A stretch of DNA of 64,000 bases from an uncultured Propionivibrio sp. (GTDB lineage Bacteria > Pseudomonadota > Gammaproteobacteria > Burkholderiales > Rhodocyclaceae). The notes beneath the pieces are model-generated. The model was not told where the DNA came from. It did not search any database and saw nothing but the letters and a program-made list of their open reading frames with translations. The first letter of the stretch is position 1. Each line of letters starts with the position of its first letter. The stretch covers positions 1-64,000 of the forward strand of contig CALAIL010000018.1 of NCBI GenBank assembly GCA_937923255.1, given 5' to 3'. Positions 38,702-53,962 of this stretch are shown piece by piece. A program made the position numbers and the translations under genes.

Positions 38702-39452
38702 AGTAGGCCACCCCATTGCTGCAAACGAGCCGCTCGATAATTGCGCGGACCTTGACGATCGATTCATGCAGAATGCCATCGATCACGTTGAAACTGATGC
38801 CGTTGCAGCTGTCGCCGCGGCCAGCGGCATAGTTGGCGACCAGGTTGATGGCCGCATAGGGCAGGCCAATTTCGCGCGCCAGCACCGCTTCCGGCATCGC
38901 CGTCATGCCGACGACGTCGGCGCCGTCGTTTTCCATGCGGTTGATTTCGGCGGCGGTTTCCAGCCGCGGCCCCTGCGTCGTTGCGTACACGGCATGGTCG
39001 CTGACGGCCAGTTCCAGCGATGCGGCGGCGTCGAGCAGATGCCGGCGCAGCGCTTCATCAAAAGGTTCGGTAAAGTCGATATGCTGAACTTTGCTGTCCG
39101 GCCCTTCATAAAATGAAGATTTCCGCCCCCAGGTGTAATCGATGATCTGGTGCGGCACGACGAGATCGCCCGGCTTGAGGTCGCTGCGGATACCGCCCAC
39201 CGAGGCGACCGAGATGACGCCGGTGACGCCGCTTTTCCAGAGCGCCCAGAGATTGGCGCGATAATTGATTTCGTGCGGCGCCAGCGTGTGTCCGTAGCCG
39301 TGGCGCGCCAGGAACGCCACCGGCCGGCAGCCGATCTGCCCGAAGGTTACGGCGCCGGAGGGTTCGCCATACGGCGTGCGTACGACTTCACGGTGCGAAA
39401 TGTCGAGATTGGTCAGTTGCGAGAGGCCACTGCCTCCGATCACGGCCAGCAT
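38679..39452 (-). CDS. mtnP: S-methyl-5'-thioinosine (or thioadenosine) phosphorylase
   Basis: Phosphorolysis of methylthio-nucleosides formed from SAM use. The 257-residue product has [53 protein letters not shown], and the NVVGM-like [16 protein letters not shown] segment. Some proteobacterial family members prefer methylthioinosine; this cannot be settled by eye. The gene lies with hpt, also a purine salvage gene, downstream on the same strand run, so salvage of the released base is plausible. AAGGA lies about 8 bases before the ATG. Confidence 0.9.
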   Translation of the reverse strand: MLAVIGGSGLSQLTNLDISHREVVRTPYGEPSGAVTFGQIGCRPVAFLARHGYGHTLAPHEINYRANLWALWKSGVTGVISVASVGGIRSDLKPGDLVVPHQIIDYTWGRKSSFYEGPDSKVQHIDFTEPFDEALRRHLLDAAASLELAVSDHAVYATTQGPRLETAAEINRMENDGADVVGMTAMPEAVLAREIGLPYAAINLVANYAAGRGDSCNGISFNVIDGILHESIVKVRAIIERLVCSNGVAYYGNQTGS

Positions 39453-39494
39453 GTCATGATCCTTTCTGTTGTTCTGGTTGTGTTGACGAGTGCG

Positions 39495-40046
39495 TTAGTC
39501 AGCCTTCATGGCGTAAATCGCCGGCAGATTGCGGAAATGACCGCTGACGTCCATGCCGAAGCCAAAAACGAAACGGTCAGGCACGGTGAGGGCGACAAAG
39601 TCGGCACGGATCGGTTTCTTCTTGCCATTGAGCTTTTCGGTCGCCACGGCCGTATAGCAGGCTTGCGCCCCCATTGCCTGCAGGCGCGCGACAATGGCCG
39701 CCAGCGTCGTCCCTTCATCGAGGATGTCGTCGAGCACGAGCACCGTCCGCCCCGCAACCGGCGTTGCCGGCAGTGCGCGCCAGGACTGTTCCCCGCCCTC
39801 GGTTTTCTGCCCATAGCGGGTCACATGCAGGTAGTCGAATTCCAGGGGAAATTGAAGCTGCGTCATCAAATGGCCGGCAAACGGCACGCCACCGCTCATC
39901 ACGCACAGCAGCAGCGGATCGGTGCCCGCGAGTTTTTCCGTAATTTCGCCGGCGACCCGTCTGACGGCGTCGGCGACCGTTTCGGCGGAATGAATCAGCT
40001 CGGCGGAGGCCAGCCTCTCATCAAAATAATGCTGCATGGCGTTCAT
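39495..40046 (-). CDS. hpt: hypoxanthine-guanine phosphoribosyltransferase
   Basis: Makes IMP or GMP from the base and PRPP. The 183-residue product has the PRPP loop [17 protein letters not shown] and [16 protein letters not shown], with YLHVTRYG before the active-site loop. The start at 40046 has GGGAG two bases before it and overlaps the galU stop by 4 bp; an upstream open frame inside galU is a shadow. It is followed 42 bp later by mtnP, whose product releases a purine base usable here. Confidence 0.94.
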   Translation of the reverse strand: MNAMQHYFDERLASAELIHSAETVADAVRRVAGEITEKLAGTDPLLLCVMSGGVPFAGHLMTQLQFPLEFDYLHVTRYGQKTEGGEQSWRALPATPVAGRTVLVLDDILDEGTTLAAIVARLQAMGAQACYTAVATEKLNGKKKPIRADFVALTVPDRFVFGFGMDVSGHFRNLPAIYAMKAD

Positions 40047-40951
40047 GTCTCCCTGTTTTTTGCGTCCAAGGCTTTCAGATAAGCGGCGAACGCGGTGCCG
40101 ATTTCCGGATGGCGCAGGCTGAATTCGACCGTCGCCTGCAAGTAGCCCAGCTTGGCTCCGCAATCGAAACGCTTGCCGAAATAGCGGTACGCCAACACTG
40201 GCTCCTCGGCCAGCAGCGCGGCGATACCGTCCGTCAGCTGGATTTCGCCGCCCGACCCCGGCCTGGCTCTTTCGAGATGCCCAAAGATAGCCGGCGTCAG
40301 AATATAGCGGCCGACGACGGCAATGTTCGACGGCGCCGCCTCGGGAAGCGGTTTCTCGACGATGGCCTCGATGCGCTCAAGCCGCCCGCCGGGGGCGGTC
40401 TGCCCGCCCGTTTTGACGATGCCGTAACTCGCCGTATCGGCCGGCGGCACTTCGAGCGCGCCCAGGATCGAACAGCAATGTTCGTCAAACTGCTCGACCA
40501 TCTGCTTCATGACCGGCACCTCGCTGTCGAGCAGATCGTCGGCAAGCAGCACGGCAAAGGGTTCATCGCCGATCACCGGTTTGGCGCACAGCACGGCATG
40601 CCCCAGCCCCAACGCCGCCGGCTGACGGATAAAAATGCAATTAATATGTTCGGGAAGCAGGTTGCGCACCACGTCGAGCATGCGCGTCTTGCCTCTGGCG
40701 GCCAGATCGGTTTCCAGCTCGAAGGCCATGTCGAAATGGTCTTCGATTGCCCGCTTGGTACGGCCGGTGATGAAAACCATGTCGGTAATGCCGGCCGCCA
40801 CGGCTTCCTCGACGGCGTACTGAATGAGCGGTTTGTCGACGATGGGCATCATCTCCTTGGGGCTGGCCTTGGTCGCCGGTAAAAAGCGCGTCCCCATTCC
40901 GGCGACGGGAAAAACGGCTTTTCTGATTCTGCGTGTTCCGGTTCTGCTCAT
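40043..40951 (-). CDS. galU: UTP-glucose-1-phosphate uridylyltransferase
   Basis: Makes UDP-glucose for polysaccharides, LPS core and galactose metabolism. The 302-residue product starts with [32 protein letters not shown], the nucleotide-binding motif of the family, and has [19 protein letters not shown] and [21 protein letters not shown] lies about 8 bases before the ATG. It is followed by hpt with a 4-bp overlap. Confidence 0.97.
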   Translation of the reverse strand: MSRTGTRRIRKAVFPVAGMGTRFLPATKASPKEMMPIVDKPLIQYAVEEAVAAGITDMVFITGRTKRAIEDHFDMAFELETDLAARGKTRMLDVVRNLLPEHINCIFIRQPAALGLGHAVLCAKPVIGDEPFAVLLADDLLDSEVPVMKQMVEQFDEHCCSILGALEVPPADTASYGIVKTGGQTAPGGRLERIEAIVEKPLPEAAPSNIAVVGRYILTPAIFGHLERARPGSGGEIQLTDGIAALLAEEPVLAYRYFGKRFDCGAKLGYLQATVEFSLRHPEIGTAFAAYLKALDAKNRET

Positions 40952-41033
40952 TCGTTGTGTTCCTGATGGTTCCGGGAATTAAGGGATTCATTGTGCACGA
41001 CCAAATGAGCCGGCAAAGGATAGGCTGGCAAGT

Positions 41034-44995
<3,962 letters not shown>

Positions 44996-45009
44996 AATCG
45001 CCTGCCCCG

Positions 45010-48000
45010 TTAGACAATTTGCTCACGCATGCGCAGCGCCTCGGTCATATCCACCTCGACGATGCGCGACACGCCGGATTCCTGCATCGTCACGCCGACG
45101 AGCTGTTCCGCCATTTCCATGGCGATCTTGTTATGGCTGATAAAAAGAAACTGGGTATTCGTCGCCATGCGCTTGACCATTGCGCAGAAGCGTTCGGTAT
45201 TGCTGTCATCGAGCGGTGCATCCACCTCGTCGAGCAGGCAGAACGGCGCCGGATTGAGCTGGAACATGGCAAAAACCAGCGCAATCGCGGTCAGCGCTTT
45301 TTCTCCCCCCGAGAGCAGATGAATCGTCGAATTTTTCTTGCCCGGCGGCTGCGCCATCACCTGCAGGCCCGCATCGAGAATCTCTTCGCCCGTCATGATC
45401 AAGCGCGCTTCGCCGCCGCCGAACAGCGTTGGAAACAGTTCGCCAAAGCTCTTATTGACTGCGTTGTACGTCGTTTGCAGCAGTTCCCGCGTTTCACGGT
45501 CGATACGGCGAATGGCGTTTTCCAGCGTTTCCATCGCCTGTGTCAGATCCTCGGACTGCGCGTCGAGGAAGCCCTTGCGCTCGCGTGCCGACTCCAGCTC
45601 TTCCAGTGCCGCCAGATTGACCGGGCCGAGCGATTCGATCGAATGCTGCAAGCTGCTGATGGCGCTTTGCAGCGCGCCGGCGCGCACGCCCTGCAAGGCC
45701 GGCGCCAACGCCGCCTCGTCGGCCTGCGCCTGACGGAGTTGTGCGTCCATTTGCTCGACGTTGAGCGCCGCCGCCTGTTCCTTGAGGCGTAAATCGCCGA
45801 TTTTTTCGCGCAGCGGCTCCAGCCCGATTTCGATCTTCATGCGCGTCTCTTCCAGCCCGCGCAAACCGCCCGTCGCCGCCTCCAGCGCATCGCGCGCCGC
45901 CGCCAGCGCCTGCTCGCACATCACCCGCCGGGCAAGCGCCGTCTGGAGCAACGGTTCAAGATCCTCGGCCTGCATGGCCTCCGCGCCTTCCGTACAGCGC
46001 GCCAGTTCATCAACGATGCGTTCGATCTGCCGAAGCGCCAGATCGCGGTTCTTGCCGAGATCGTCGAGCTTGCCCCGGCATTCACGCTGGGAGAATTGCG
46101 CCTCATGCAGCGCGTGCTCGGCGGCGCTGACGCGCTCGCGTGCATCGCGCAGCGCTTGCCCGGCCGCCTCGAATCCGCCGGCCGCCTGCGCCATCTGCTG
46201 CCTGACCGACTCAACCGCATCGTGCGCCGCGTCGATCGCCTCGTCGACGATGAGCAGGCGTTCGTTCTCCTCCTCTTCTTCAGCCGTCAGTTCGGCCAGC
46301 GCCGCCTCGATCTGCGCTTGACGGTCGCGGAAGCGGTCAAGCGCCTGTGAAAGCCTGAGCGTTTCCATCTGAATGGCGTGCGCCTCTTCCTGCCGTGCAT
46401 CGAGTTCGCCGCGCACTTCCTGCAAGGTTGCCTGCGCCTCGGCCAGCGCCGTTTCGACAGCGGCCAGGTTTTCCTGCGCCTGCGCCACGCGCGTTTCGTG
46501 GCCGGCGATGGCCCCCGCAAGCGCGTCGATTTCGCGCTGCCGTTCGAGCATTCCGTGTCCTGCGGCATTCGGCGCAAAGAGCGTGATGCCCTGCCGGGTA
46601 ACAATATCGCCCGCTGGCGTTACGCAGCAGGCTTCGCCGCGCAGATGATCGCGTTTGTCGAGCGCCGCCTGTAGGGAGTCAGCGGCGCACACTTCACCCA
46701 GCCAGTCGACCAGCACCGCCCGCAGGCCGGCATCCTCACACTGGATCCTGTTCAGCAGACTGTCGCGCTGCGGCGCTGTTGCGTTCGCGCCATCGGTAGG
46801 CGCCAGCAAGGTCAGCCGGCTGCCCGGCCGATCCTTGCTCCAGGCCGGATCAATGTCATCGGCCGTCAGCGCGCCGAGGCGCTCGCGCAGAACCGCCTCG
46901 ACCGCATCTTCCCAGCCCGGATCGACACGCAGCGATTTCCATAAAGGCTGGCGATGTTCGAGACCGTAACGACGCAGCCAGGCATCCTGCTGTCCGTCCT
47001 CCTGCATCTTTTTCTGTAACTGTTCGAGCGCCGTCCGCCGCGCTTGCGCCTCGGCACGTTCTTTCTGCGCCTGTTGCACGGCGGCCAACGCTTCGCGGCG
47101 GCGCTGCTCGAAATGCGGCAGATCGCGCTGGCGCTCGGCCAGATCGTCCTGCATAGCGGCAATCGTTTCATGCAGCGTTGCCAGCGTCGCCTGCTTGAGT
47201 GCAAATTCTTCCTGGTCGGGCATTGGCAGTGCGGCACGCTCCTGGTCGAGGCGGTCGCGCCGGCTGGCGATGATTTGCAGGGAACGCTGCGCGTGATTGC
47301 GATTGGCCAGTTCGACCTGCCAACGCTGTTCAGCCTGACTGAGTGCGTGTCGCTGCTGATTGACGCTTTCCTGTGCCTGCGCATAAGCAGCCTCGACAGC
47401 CGGCAGGCGCTCTTGCTGTGCCGCCAGCCGCATGTTTTCCTGCTCGACGCGCTCATCGGCCAGTGTCGAGAGTTCCGCCCAGCGTTCACGCTCGGTATCG
47501 TAGCGTTCGACATCGGCCTGCCATTGCGCCCGGTCGGCCTCCAGCTGCGCCAGGCGTGATTGATATTCTTCGCGCGATTCGCGCCGGTGGCGGATTTCAG
47601 CTTCCAGCCGCGCCACTTCGGCATTGGCCTGGTAGCTTTCTCCCTGAGCGCTCTGTACGCCGTCGGTGGCTGAAAAATGGTGTTCGCGCGCTTCTTCAAC
47701 ACGCGCTTCGGTTTCACGCAGGGCGGCGTGCTGCGCCTCCAGTTCATTGACCGCGTGCGCCACGGCTTGCGCCATGCGTTCGCGCTCGGCCTGCGCTTCG
47801 TTGCGGCGTAGCAGCCAGAGCAGCTGCTGTTTGTGCGTCAGATCTGCCTGGTAATCGCGGTATTGGCGCGCCACCGTGGCCTGGGCTTCCAGACGTTCCA
47901 TCTGACCGCCCAGTTCCGCGCGGATATCTTCGACACGCACCAGGTTTTCACGCGTATCGGCCAGACGGCGTTCGGTTTCCTTGCGCCGTTCCTTGTACTT

Positions 48001-48513
48001 GGTCACGCCGGCGGCTTCTTCCAGAAACACGCGCAACTCGTCAGGGCGCGCTTCGATGATGCGCGAGATCGTTCCCTGGCCGATGATGGCATAGGCGCGT
48101 GGCCCCAGGCCAGTGCCCAGAAAGAGGTCGGTCACGTCCTTGCGGCGGACATGCAGATTATTGATGTAGTACTCGGATTGCCCGCTGCGCGTGAGCTGCC
48201 GCTTGACGGAAAGCTCGGCGTACTGGGACCACTGACCAGCAGCACGGCCGAGAGAATTGTCGAACACCAGTTCGACCGCCGCACGCGACACCGGCTTGCG
48301 GCCGCCCGAACCATTGAAGATGACATCCTGCATCGATTCGCCGCGCAGTTCCGAAGCCTTCGATTCGCCGAGCACCCAGCGCACGGCGTCGATCACGTTC
48401 GATTTGCCGCAGCCATTCGGACCGACAACGCCGACGAGCTGCCCAGGCAAGGCAATGGCCGTCGGATCGACAAAGGATTTGAAACCGGCAAGTTTGAGTT
48501 TGGTCAGGCGCAT
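45010..48513 (-). CDS. smc: chromosome segregation protein SMC
   Basis: The core ATPase of condensin for chromosome compaction. Start at 48513 gives [16 protein letters not shown], the standard N-terminus; upstream in-frame sequence is unrelated. Walker [10 protein letters not shown] is at 31-39, the hinge is around 510-650, flanked by long coiled-coil arms, and the C-terminal head has [14 protein letters not shown] and Walker [14 protein letters not shown]. The 1167-residue length is normal. zipA follows after 14 bp. Confidence 0.98.
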   Translation of the reverse strand: MRLTKLKLAGFKSFVDPTAIALPGQLVGVVGPNGCGKSNVIDAVRWVLGESKASELRGESMQDVIFNGSGGRKPVSRAAVELVFDNSLGRAAGQWSQYAELSVKRQLTRSGQSEYYINNLHVRRKDVTDLFLGTGLGPRAYAIIGQGTISRIIEARPDELRVFLEEAAGVTKYKERRKETERRLADTRENLVRVEDIRAELGGQMERLEAQATVARQYRDYQADLTHKQQLLWLLRRNEAQAERERMAQAVAHAVNELEAQHAALRETEARVEEAREHHFSATDGVQSAQGESYQANAEVARLEAEIRHRRESREEYQSRLAQLEADRAQWQADVERYDTERERWAELSTLADERVEQENMRLAAQQERLPAVEAAYAQAQESVNQQRHALSQAEQRWQVELANRNHAQRSLQIIASRRDRLDQERAALPMPDQEEFALKQATLATLHETIAAMQDDLAERQRDLPHFEQRRREALAAVQQAQKERAEAQARRTALEQLQKKMQEDGQQDAWLRRYGLEHRQPLWKSLRVDPGWEDAVEAVLRERLGALTADDIDPAWSKDRPGSRLTLLAPTDGANATAPQRDSLLNRIQCEDAGLRAVLVDWLGEVCAADSLQAALDKRDHLRGEACCVTPAGDIVTRQGITLFAPNAAGHGMLERQREIDALAGAIAGHETRVAQAQENLAAVETALAEAQATLQEVRGELDARQEEAHAIQMETLRLSQALDRFRDRQAQIEAALAELTAEEEEENERLLIVDEAIDAAHDAVESVRQQMAQAAGGFEAAGQALRDARERVSAAEHALHEAQFSQRECRGKLDDLGKNRDLALRQIERIVDELARCTEGAEAMQAEDLEPLLQTALARRVMCEQALAAARDALEAATGGLRGLEETRMKIEIGLEPLREKIGDLRLKEQAAALNVEQMDAQLRQAQADEAALAPALQGVRAGALQSAISSLQHSIESLGPVNLAALEELESARERKGFLDAQSEDLTQAMETLENAIRRIDRETRELLQTTYNAVNKSFGELFPTLFGGGEARLIMTGEEILDAGLQVMAQPPGKKNSTIHLLSGGEKALTAIALVFAMFQLNPAPFCLLDEVDAPLDDSNTERFCAMVKRMATNTQFLFISHNKIAMEMAEQLVGVTMQESGVSRIVEVDMTEALRMREQIV

Positions 48514-48693
48514 GAAAAAGCAATGCAAAAGACGACAGAACCACCGCCGGTGCCGCCGCCCGACGCCGCCAGCCAGCGGCGCGAATAGCATGAATAGCGC
48601 GAATACGCTGCGCCGACGATCATTTCCACTGAGTATTCCAAACGGCGCTTCACGCCTGCGCCATCGCGCATCGCGCCCGCCGCGCTGTCCGCC

Positions 48694-48699
48694 TATAAT
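48694..48699 (+). promoter_or_regulatory. candidate -10 box of queF
   Basis: A TATAAT lies 65 bp before the queF ATG in the smc-queF divergent gap. No clear -35 and no preQ1 riboswitch fold was recognised in the short leader. Confidence 0.4.
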
Positions 48700-48763
48700 A
48701 GCATTTGTCAGCGGCATTCATTCCGCAGCCGTTTCAAACTCCGGACAACGACTTTACACACCC

Positions 48764-49183
48764 ATGAGCACCCGACCGAGCAAAAACCTGCAAACCTTTC
48801 CTAATCCGGCACCGCAGCGGGACTTCCACATCCACATGGAGATCCCGGAGTTTACCTGCCTGTGCCCGATGACCGGACAGCCCGACTTCGCCACGCTGAT
48901 TCTCGACTATATCCCTGAAAAAACCTGCGTCGAACTCAAAAGCCTCAAGCTTTACATCTGGTCGTTCCGCGACGAGGGCTGCTATCACGAAGCCGTCACC
49001 AACCGCATTCTCGACGATCTTGTCCAGGCGCTCAAACCGCGCTTCATGCGTCTAACCGCCAAGTTCTACGTACGCGGCGGCATTTTTACCAATGTGGTCG
49101 CTGAACACCGGGAACCGGGCTGGCAGCCGGCACCAAGGGTCGAGCTGGACCGGTTCGACAGTCAATCCAACACGCGAGGATAA
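48764..49183 (+). CDS. queF: NADPH-dependent 7-cyano-7-deazaguanine reductase
   Basis: Reduces preQ0 to preQ1 in queuosine biosynthesis. The 139-residue product is the short type I form. The motif [12 protein letters not shown] has the catalytic Cys34 and Asp41, followed by [30 protein letters not shown] with the substrate Glu and NADPH-binding lysines. The ATG at 48764 begins [12 protein letters not shown]; a much longer in-frame frame running back into smc is a shadow. UPF0149 gene follows after 15 bp. Confidence 0.97.
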   Translation: MSTRPSKNLQTFPNPAPQRDFHIHMEIPEFTCLCPMTGQPDFATLILDYIPEKTCVELKSLKLYIWSFRDEGCYHEAVTNRILDDLVQALKPRFMRLTAKFYVRGGIFTNVVAEHREPGWQPAPRVELDRFDSQSNTRG

Positions 49184-49198
49184 ACAGGAGGCAACGCC

Positions 49199-49942
49199 AT
49201 GACACCATCCGCCATACCGCTCACCGATGCGGAACTCGACCGTCTGGAAGAACTGCTCGACGACCCGACGCTGGAAGAAGCCCTGCGCCTCGACGAGGCT
49301 CAGGGTTATTTGTGCGCCGCGCTGGCCGGCCCGCGCCCGATGCCGCCAGAACGCTGGTTGAGCGACATTCTCGGCAGCGATGAAGCGCTCGAACAGCCGG
49401 TCGGGCTGGAAGCCGCCGGCCTGTTGCGCCGTTTCGCCGACGCCCTGGAAGCGGATCTGAATGCCGGAGAACCGCCGACCCTATTGCTCTACCCGCTCGA
49501 AGAAGGCGACGATGCGCCGAGTGACTACCAGCCGTGGTGCGAAGCCTATCTGGCGGCGGTCGATTCCGCCGAAGAAGACTGGTTCGATTTTCTCGGCGAA
49601 GACGACTCCGAGGAAAACGCTGAGAACAGCGAGGAAGATTATGAGGAGATCGCCTATCTTGATGAACGCCTGTTTCCGCTGATGGTGCTCACCGGTGAAG
49701 CCGAAAGCGCCGCGCGCGAGCATGGCGAACCCTGGCCGGAAGGCGAGGAACGCGAGCAAATGCTCGCCGATTGCGAGGACGATCTGCCGCAGGCCGTTGC
49801 CGACATCTACAATTTCTGGCGCGCCAAGCGCAGCATCGGCACGGTACGCCGCGACGCGCCCAAAGTCGGGCGCAACGATGAGTGTCCCTGCGGCAGCGGC
49901 AAAAAATATAAATTCTGCTGCGGTGATGAATCCGGTGACTAA
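49199..49942 (+). CDS. UPF0149 (YecA/YgfB) family protein with C-terminal SEC-C zinc motif
   Basis: A 247-residue acidic protein. The N-terminal 170 residues are UPF0149-like ([30 protein letters not shown], and [18 protein letters not shown], a strong acid run). The last 23 residues are the SEC-C motif [20 protein letters not shown], with the [13 protein letters not shown] zinc-binding cysteines found in SecA and many others. Function of the fusion is unknown; SEC-C mediates protein or ribosome contacts. AGGAGG precedes the ATG at a good distance. Confidence 0.9.
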   Translation: MTPSAIPLTDAELDRLEELLDDPTLEEALRLDEAQGYLCAALAGPRPMPPERWLSDILGSDEALEQPVGLEAAGLLRRFADALEADLNAGEPPTLLLYPLEEGDDAPSDYQPWCEAYLAAVDSAEEDWFDFLGEDDSEENAENSEEDYEEIAYLDERLFPLMVLTGEAESAAREHGEPWPEGEEREQMLADCEDDLPQAVADIYNFWRAKRSIGTVRRDAPKVGRNDECPCGSGKKYKFCCGDESGD

Positions 49943-50262
49943 GCGCCGGTGAAAAATACCCGCGACGGCAAGCCGCCCGCTGGCGAGGCATGAAAAGCTC
50001 GAAAAAAATGCCCGACGGCGCGGCGGCATCTGGCATCTATCAGCCTGCTCAATAGCTGTACCTGCAAAGCTGAAAACTACCGCTCGGTTCCTGTTTATTT
50101 TTGAAGCTGTTTTCCCGGAACGATCCCGAATCAACGATCTTGAGCCGCATGCTATGGCCCCGCATGGATATCCATTTTCTCCCTGACCCAAGCGGGCCAA
50201 CGCATAAAAAACCGCTGTTTTTTTCCGCCCCGTATTTTTGCTGACTTAACGTCTGTACCTGC
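49943..50262. other. intergenic region before mfd
   Basis: No gene recognised. An 11-bp direct repeat (CTGTACCTGCA) occurs at about 50054 and 50248, the second copy reaching the mfd start. An AAAAAAC/GTTTTTT stem lies near 50205. No clear promoter or terminator can be named. Confidence 0.4.
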
Positions 50263-53200
50263 ATGACCGATTCGACCAACGCATCTACCGTTTCATCTGC
50301 CGCCTTCCCTGCCGTACCGCCTACGCCTACCGTGCCTTCCCGCGCTGCCGCCCAACCGCTATCATCCCTTCAGCCCATGCCGCTGCGGCTTCCGCAACTT
50401 CCGCGACTGCCACTTATCCCGCTGCATCTGGCCGGTCAAACCGGGGAGCGTATTGCCCTGCCGCCATTTTCCGGCTCCGCCGATGCCTGGTACATCGCAC
50501 AACTCGCCGGCGAAGCTGTTGCTCCCCGCCGGGGAGCGCTGATCGCCGTCATTACGGCCAACGCGGGCGATGCACGCCGCCTGCTCGCCGAAATTCCCTG
50601 GTTTGCGCCCAACCTGCGTGTACGCCTGCTGCCGGATTGGGAAACGCTGCCTTACGATAGCTTCTCGCCGCATCATGATCTCGTGTCGGAACGGCTGGCC
50701 GCGCTGCACAGCATCAGCCGCGGCGAATGCGACGTGCTGCTCATCCCCGCCGCCACGGCGGCATACCGGCTGGCGCCGCCCGCCTATCTGGCCGCCTATA
50801 CGTTCTTTTTCAAGCAAGGAGAAACGCTGGACGCCGCGGCATTTCGTGCGCAACTGACGCTGGCCGGCTATACACACGTCGCCAACGTCGTTTCGCCGGG
50901 CGAGTATTCGATTCGCGGCGGCCTCATCGACCTGTTTCCCATGGGATCAGCGCTGCCCTTCCGCATCGACCTGTTTGACGATGAAATCGAGAGCATCAAA
51001 ACCTTCGATGTCGACACCCAGCGCACGCTCTATCCGGTGCCGGAAATCCGTCTGCTGCCCGCGCGCGAATTTCCGCTCGATGAAACGGGACGCACCCGTT
51101 TCCGCCAGCGTTTCCGCGCAACCTTCGAGGGCGACCCGGCGCAATCCGGCATCTACAAGGATGTATCGAACGGCATTCCGCCCGCCGGCATCGAATATTG
51201 GCTGCCGCTGTTCTTTGAAAACACGGCGACGCTGTTCGATTACCTGCCGGAAGGAACGCGCCTTTGCCTGCATAACGATGTCCCCGCGGCACTGCGCGAT
51301 TTCTGGCGCGACGCCCAGTCACGCTACCGCATGCTGTCGGGCGAGAAACACCGGCCGCTGCTGCCGCCCGAAGCGCTGTTCCTCAACGAGGAACATTTTT
51401 TCATCGCCGCCAAACCCTACACGCGGCTCATATTGAGCAAGCGTAACGAAGCATCGCCGGCCGCTCCCTCTTCCCCCCTGCCGCCGCTGGCTGTCAACCG
51501 GCGCGCCGAGGCGCCCCTGGCACGCTTGCACGCCTTCATCGACGGCTTTCCCGGTCGCGTGTTGTTGCTTGCGGAAAGCGCCGGCCGCCGCGAGACACTG
51601 GCCGGCCTGCTCGCCGAATACGGCTTCCAGCCCGATGCCTGCGCCGATTTGGGTGGCTTTCTCGACAGCTGCAGCCGGCTGGCGCTCGGCGTTTCGCCGC
51701 TCTACGAAGGCTTTATTGCCGACGGCGCATCAACGCCCGCAGACAAAAACGAAGCGCTCGCCATCATCACCGAGACCGAGCTGTACGCTGACAGCCCGAC
51801 GCGGCGCACCCAGCGGCGTAGCGGCAAAAAAGCCTCGCTCGACAACTGGCTGCGCGATCTGACCGAGCTGAAAGTCGGCGATCCGGTGGTGCATGAACAG
51901 CACGGGATCGCCCGCTACCACGGCCTGGTTTACCTCAACCTTGGCGAGGGCGAAGCGGAATTTCTCGAACTGCATTACGCCGACGAAGCCAAACTCTACG
52001 TCCCCGTCTCGCAACTGCACGTGATCTCGCGTTATTCCGGCGCCGACCCGGAAACCGCGCCGTTGCACGCGCTCGGTTCGCCGCAATGGGAAAAGGCCAA
52101 GCGCAAGGCCGCGCAGCAGGCGCACGACACGGCCGCCGAACTGCTGGCGCTTTATGCCCGCCGCGCCGCCCGGCAAGGCCACGCTTTCCAGTTCTCCGCA
52201 CGCGATTACGAGGCTTTCGCCGAGGGTTTCGGCTTTGAGGAAACTCCTGATCAGGCCGCTGCTATCGCCGCCGTCATTAAGGATATGCAATCCGGCAAGC
52301 CGATGGACCGCCTTGTCTGCGGCGATGTCGGTTTCGGCAAAACCGAGGTGGCAATGCGCGCCGCCTTCTGCGCCGTTGCCGGCGGGCATCAGGTCGCCAT
52401 TCTTTGCCCGACGACGCTGCTGTGCGAGCAGCATTTCCAGAATTTCAGCGACCGCTTCGCCGACTGGCCGGTCAGAATCGTCGAACTCTCGCGCTTCAAA
52501 ACCACCGGCGAAATCGAACGCGCCTTGCAGGAAACCGCCGACGGTAAGGCGGACATCGTCATCGGCACGCACCGGCTGCTGCAAAAGGATGTACATTTTG
52601 CCCGTCTCGGCCTTGTCGTCATCGACGAGGAACACCGTTTCGGCGTGCGCCAGAAGGAGCTGCTGAAGAAACTGCGCGCCGAGGTCGACGTGCTGACGCT
52701 GACGGCAACGCCGATTCCGCGCACGCTCGGTCTCTCGCTCGAAGGGCTGCGCGATTTCTCGGTCATCGCCACTGCGCCGCAAAAGCGCCTGGCGATCAAA
52801 ACCTTTGTCTCGCGCTACTCGGACGGCATCGTGCGCGAGGCGCTGCTGCGCGAATTCAAGCGTGGCGGACAAGTCTACTTCCTGCACAATCAGGTCGACA
52901 CGATCGAAAACATGCGCGATAAACTCGCCAAGCTGTTGCCGGAGGCGCGCATCGTCGTCGGCCACGGTCAGATGAGCGAACGCGAGCTGGAACGGGTCAT
53001 GCGCGATTTCACCCAGCAACGCGCCAACCTGTTGTTATGCACGACGATCATCGAAACCGGCATCGACAATCCACATGCCAACACGATCATCATCGACCGC
53101 GCCGACAAGTTCGGGCTGGCGCAACTGCATCAATTGCGCGGGCGCGTTGGTCGCTCCCACCACCAGGCCTACGCCTACTTGCTGACACGCGCCGATGCCG

Positions 53201-53895
53201 ACGGCAAAATCGGCCTGACAAAGCAGGCGCGCCAGCGGCTGGAAGCGATTCAGGCAATGGAAGAACTGGGCGCGGGCTTTTACCTCGCCATGCACGATCT
53301 GGAAATTCGCGGCGCTGGCGAAATCCTCGGCGAGAACCAGTCCGGTGCCATGCAGGAAATCGGCTTTAGCCTCTATAGCGAAATGCTCAACCGCGCCGTC
53401 AGCGCGCTGCGTCAGGGCAAAGAGGCCGACCTGATCGAACCGCTGGGCATTGCGACTGAAATCAACCTGCACACGCCGACGCTGCTGCCCAGCGACTATG
53501 CGCCCGACGTGCATGAACGGCTGACGCTCTACAAACGCCTGGCCAACTGCACCTCACCGGATGAAATCGCTGCTATGCAGGAAGAGCTCATCGACCGCTT
53601 CGGCGAACTGCCGCCGCAGGCGCAGGCGCTGCTCGAAAGCCACCGGCTGCGGCTGCGCTGCCGCCCGCTCGGCATCATCAAGCTGGATGCAACGGCCAAC
53701 GGCGTCAATGTCCAGTTTGAGCCGAAGCCGCCGATCGACCCGATCATCATCATCGACCTGATTCAGAAAAACCGTAGCTACAAACTCGCCGGGCAGGATA
53801 GACTTTCACTTGTGCGCCCCTGCCCGACATTAGCCGAACGCATCGCCGCCACGCGGGAGCTATTAAAACAACTTGGAGCGGAGAAAGTGGCATAA
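50263..53895 (+). CDS. mfd: transcription-repair coupling factor
   Basis: Displaces stalled RNA polymerase from damaged DNA and recruits UvrA. The 1210-residue product has the UvrB-like N-terminus (LLPDWETLPYDSFSPHHDLVSERLAAL), a RNAP-interacting CarD-like domain (VGDPVVHEQHGIARYHGL), the translocase Walker A GDVGFGKTEVA near residue 688, DEEH box near 788 in VVIDEEHRFG, and the TRG/C-terminal UvrA-binding part. The N-terminal 50 residues are Pro/Ala/Ser-rich and of doubtful start; MPLRLPQ at residue 39 is an alternative. Confidence 0.97.
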   Translation: MTDSTNASTVSSAAFPAVPPTPTVPSRAAAQPLSSLQPMPLRLPQLPRLPLIPLHLAGQTGERIALPPFSGSADAWYIAQLAGEAVAPRRGALIAVITANAGDARRLLAEIPWFAPNLRVRLLPDWETLPYDSFSPHHDLVSERLAALHSISRGECDVLLIPAATAAYRLAPPAYLAAYTFFFKQGETLDAAAFRAQLTLAGYTHVANVVSPGEYSIRGGLIDLFPMGSALPFRIDLFDDEIESIKTFDVDTQRTLYPVPEIRLLPAREFPLDETGRTRFRQRFRATFEGDPAQSGIYKDVSNGIPPAGIEYWLPLFFENTATLFDYLPEGTRLCLHNDVPAALRDFWRDAQSRYRMLSGEKHRPLLPPEALFLNEEHFFIAAKPYTRLILSKRNEASPAAPSSPLPPLAVNRRAEAPLARLHAFIDGFPGRVLLLAESAGRRETLAGLLAEYGFQPDACADLGGFLDSCSRLALGVSPLYEGFIADGASTPADKNEALAIITETELYADSPTRRTQRRSGKKASLDNWLRDLTELKVGDPVVHEQHGIARYHGLVYLNLGEGEAEFLELHYADEAKLYVPVSQLHVISRYSGADPETAPLHALGSPQWEKAKRKAAQQAHDTAAELLALYARRAARQGHAFQFSARDYEAFAEGFGFEETPDQAAAIAAVIKDMQSGKPMDRLVCGDVGFGKTEVAMRAAFCAVAGGHQVAILCPTTLLCEQHFQNFSDRFADWPVRIVELSRFKTTGEIERALQETADGKADIVIGTHRLLQKDVHFARLGLVVIDEEHRFGVRQKELLKKLRAEVDVLTLTATPIPRTLGLSLEGLRDFSVIATAPQKRLAIKTFVSRYSDGIVREALLREFKRGGQVYFLHNQVDTIENMRDKLAKLLPEARIVVGHGQMSERELERVMRDFTQQRANLLLCTTIIETGIDNPHANTIIIDRADKFGLAQLHQLRGRVGRSHHQAYAYLLTRADADGKIGLTKQARQRLEAIQAMEELGAGFYLAMHDLEIRGAGEILGENQSGAMQEIGFSLYSEMLNRAVSALRQGKEADLIEPLGIATEINLHTPTLLPSDYAPDVHERLTLYKRLANCTSPDEIAAMQEELIDRFGELPPQAQALLESHRLRLRCRPLGIIKLDATANGVNVQFEPKPPIDPIIIIDLIQKNRSYKLAGQDRLSLVRPCPTLAERIAATRELLKQLGAEKVA

Positions 53896-53962
53896 GCTGC
53901 TAAAACAACGTATGGGATTATTAAAGTAAAAATATTAGACATTTTATTCGGAAGGATAAATC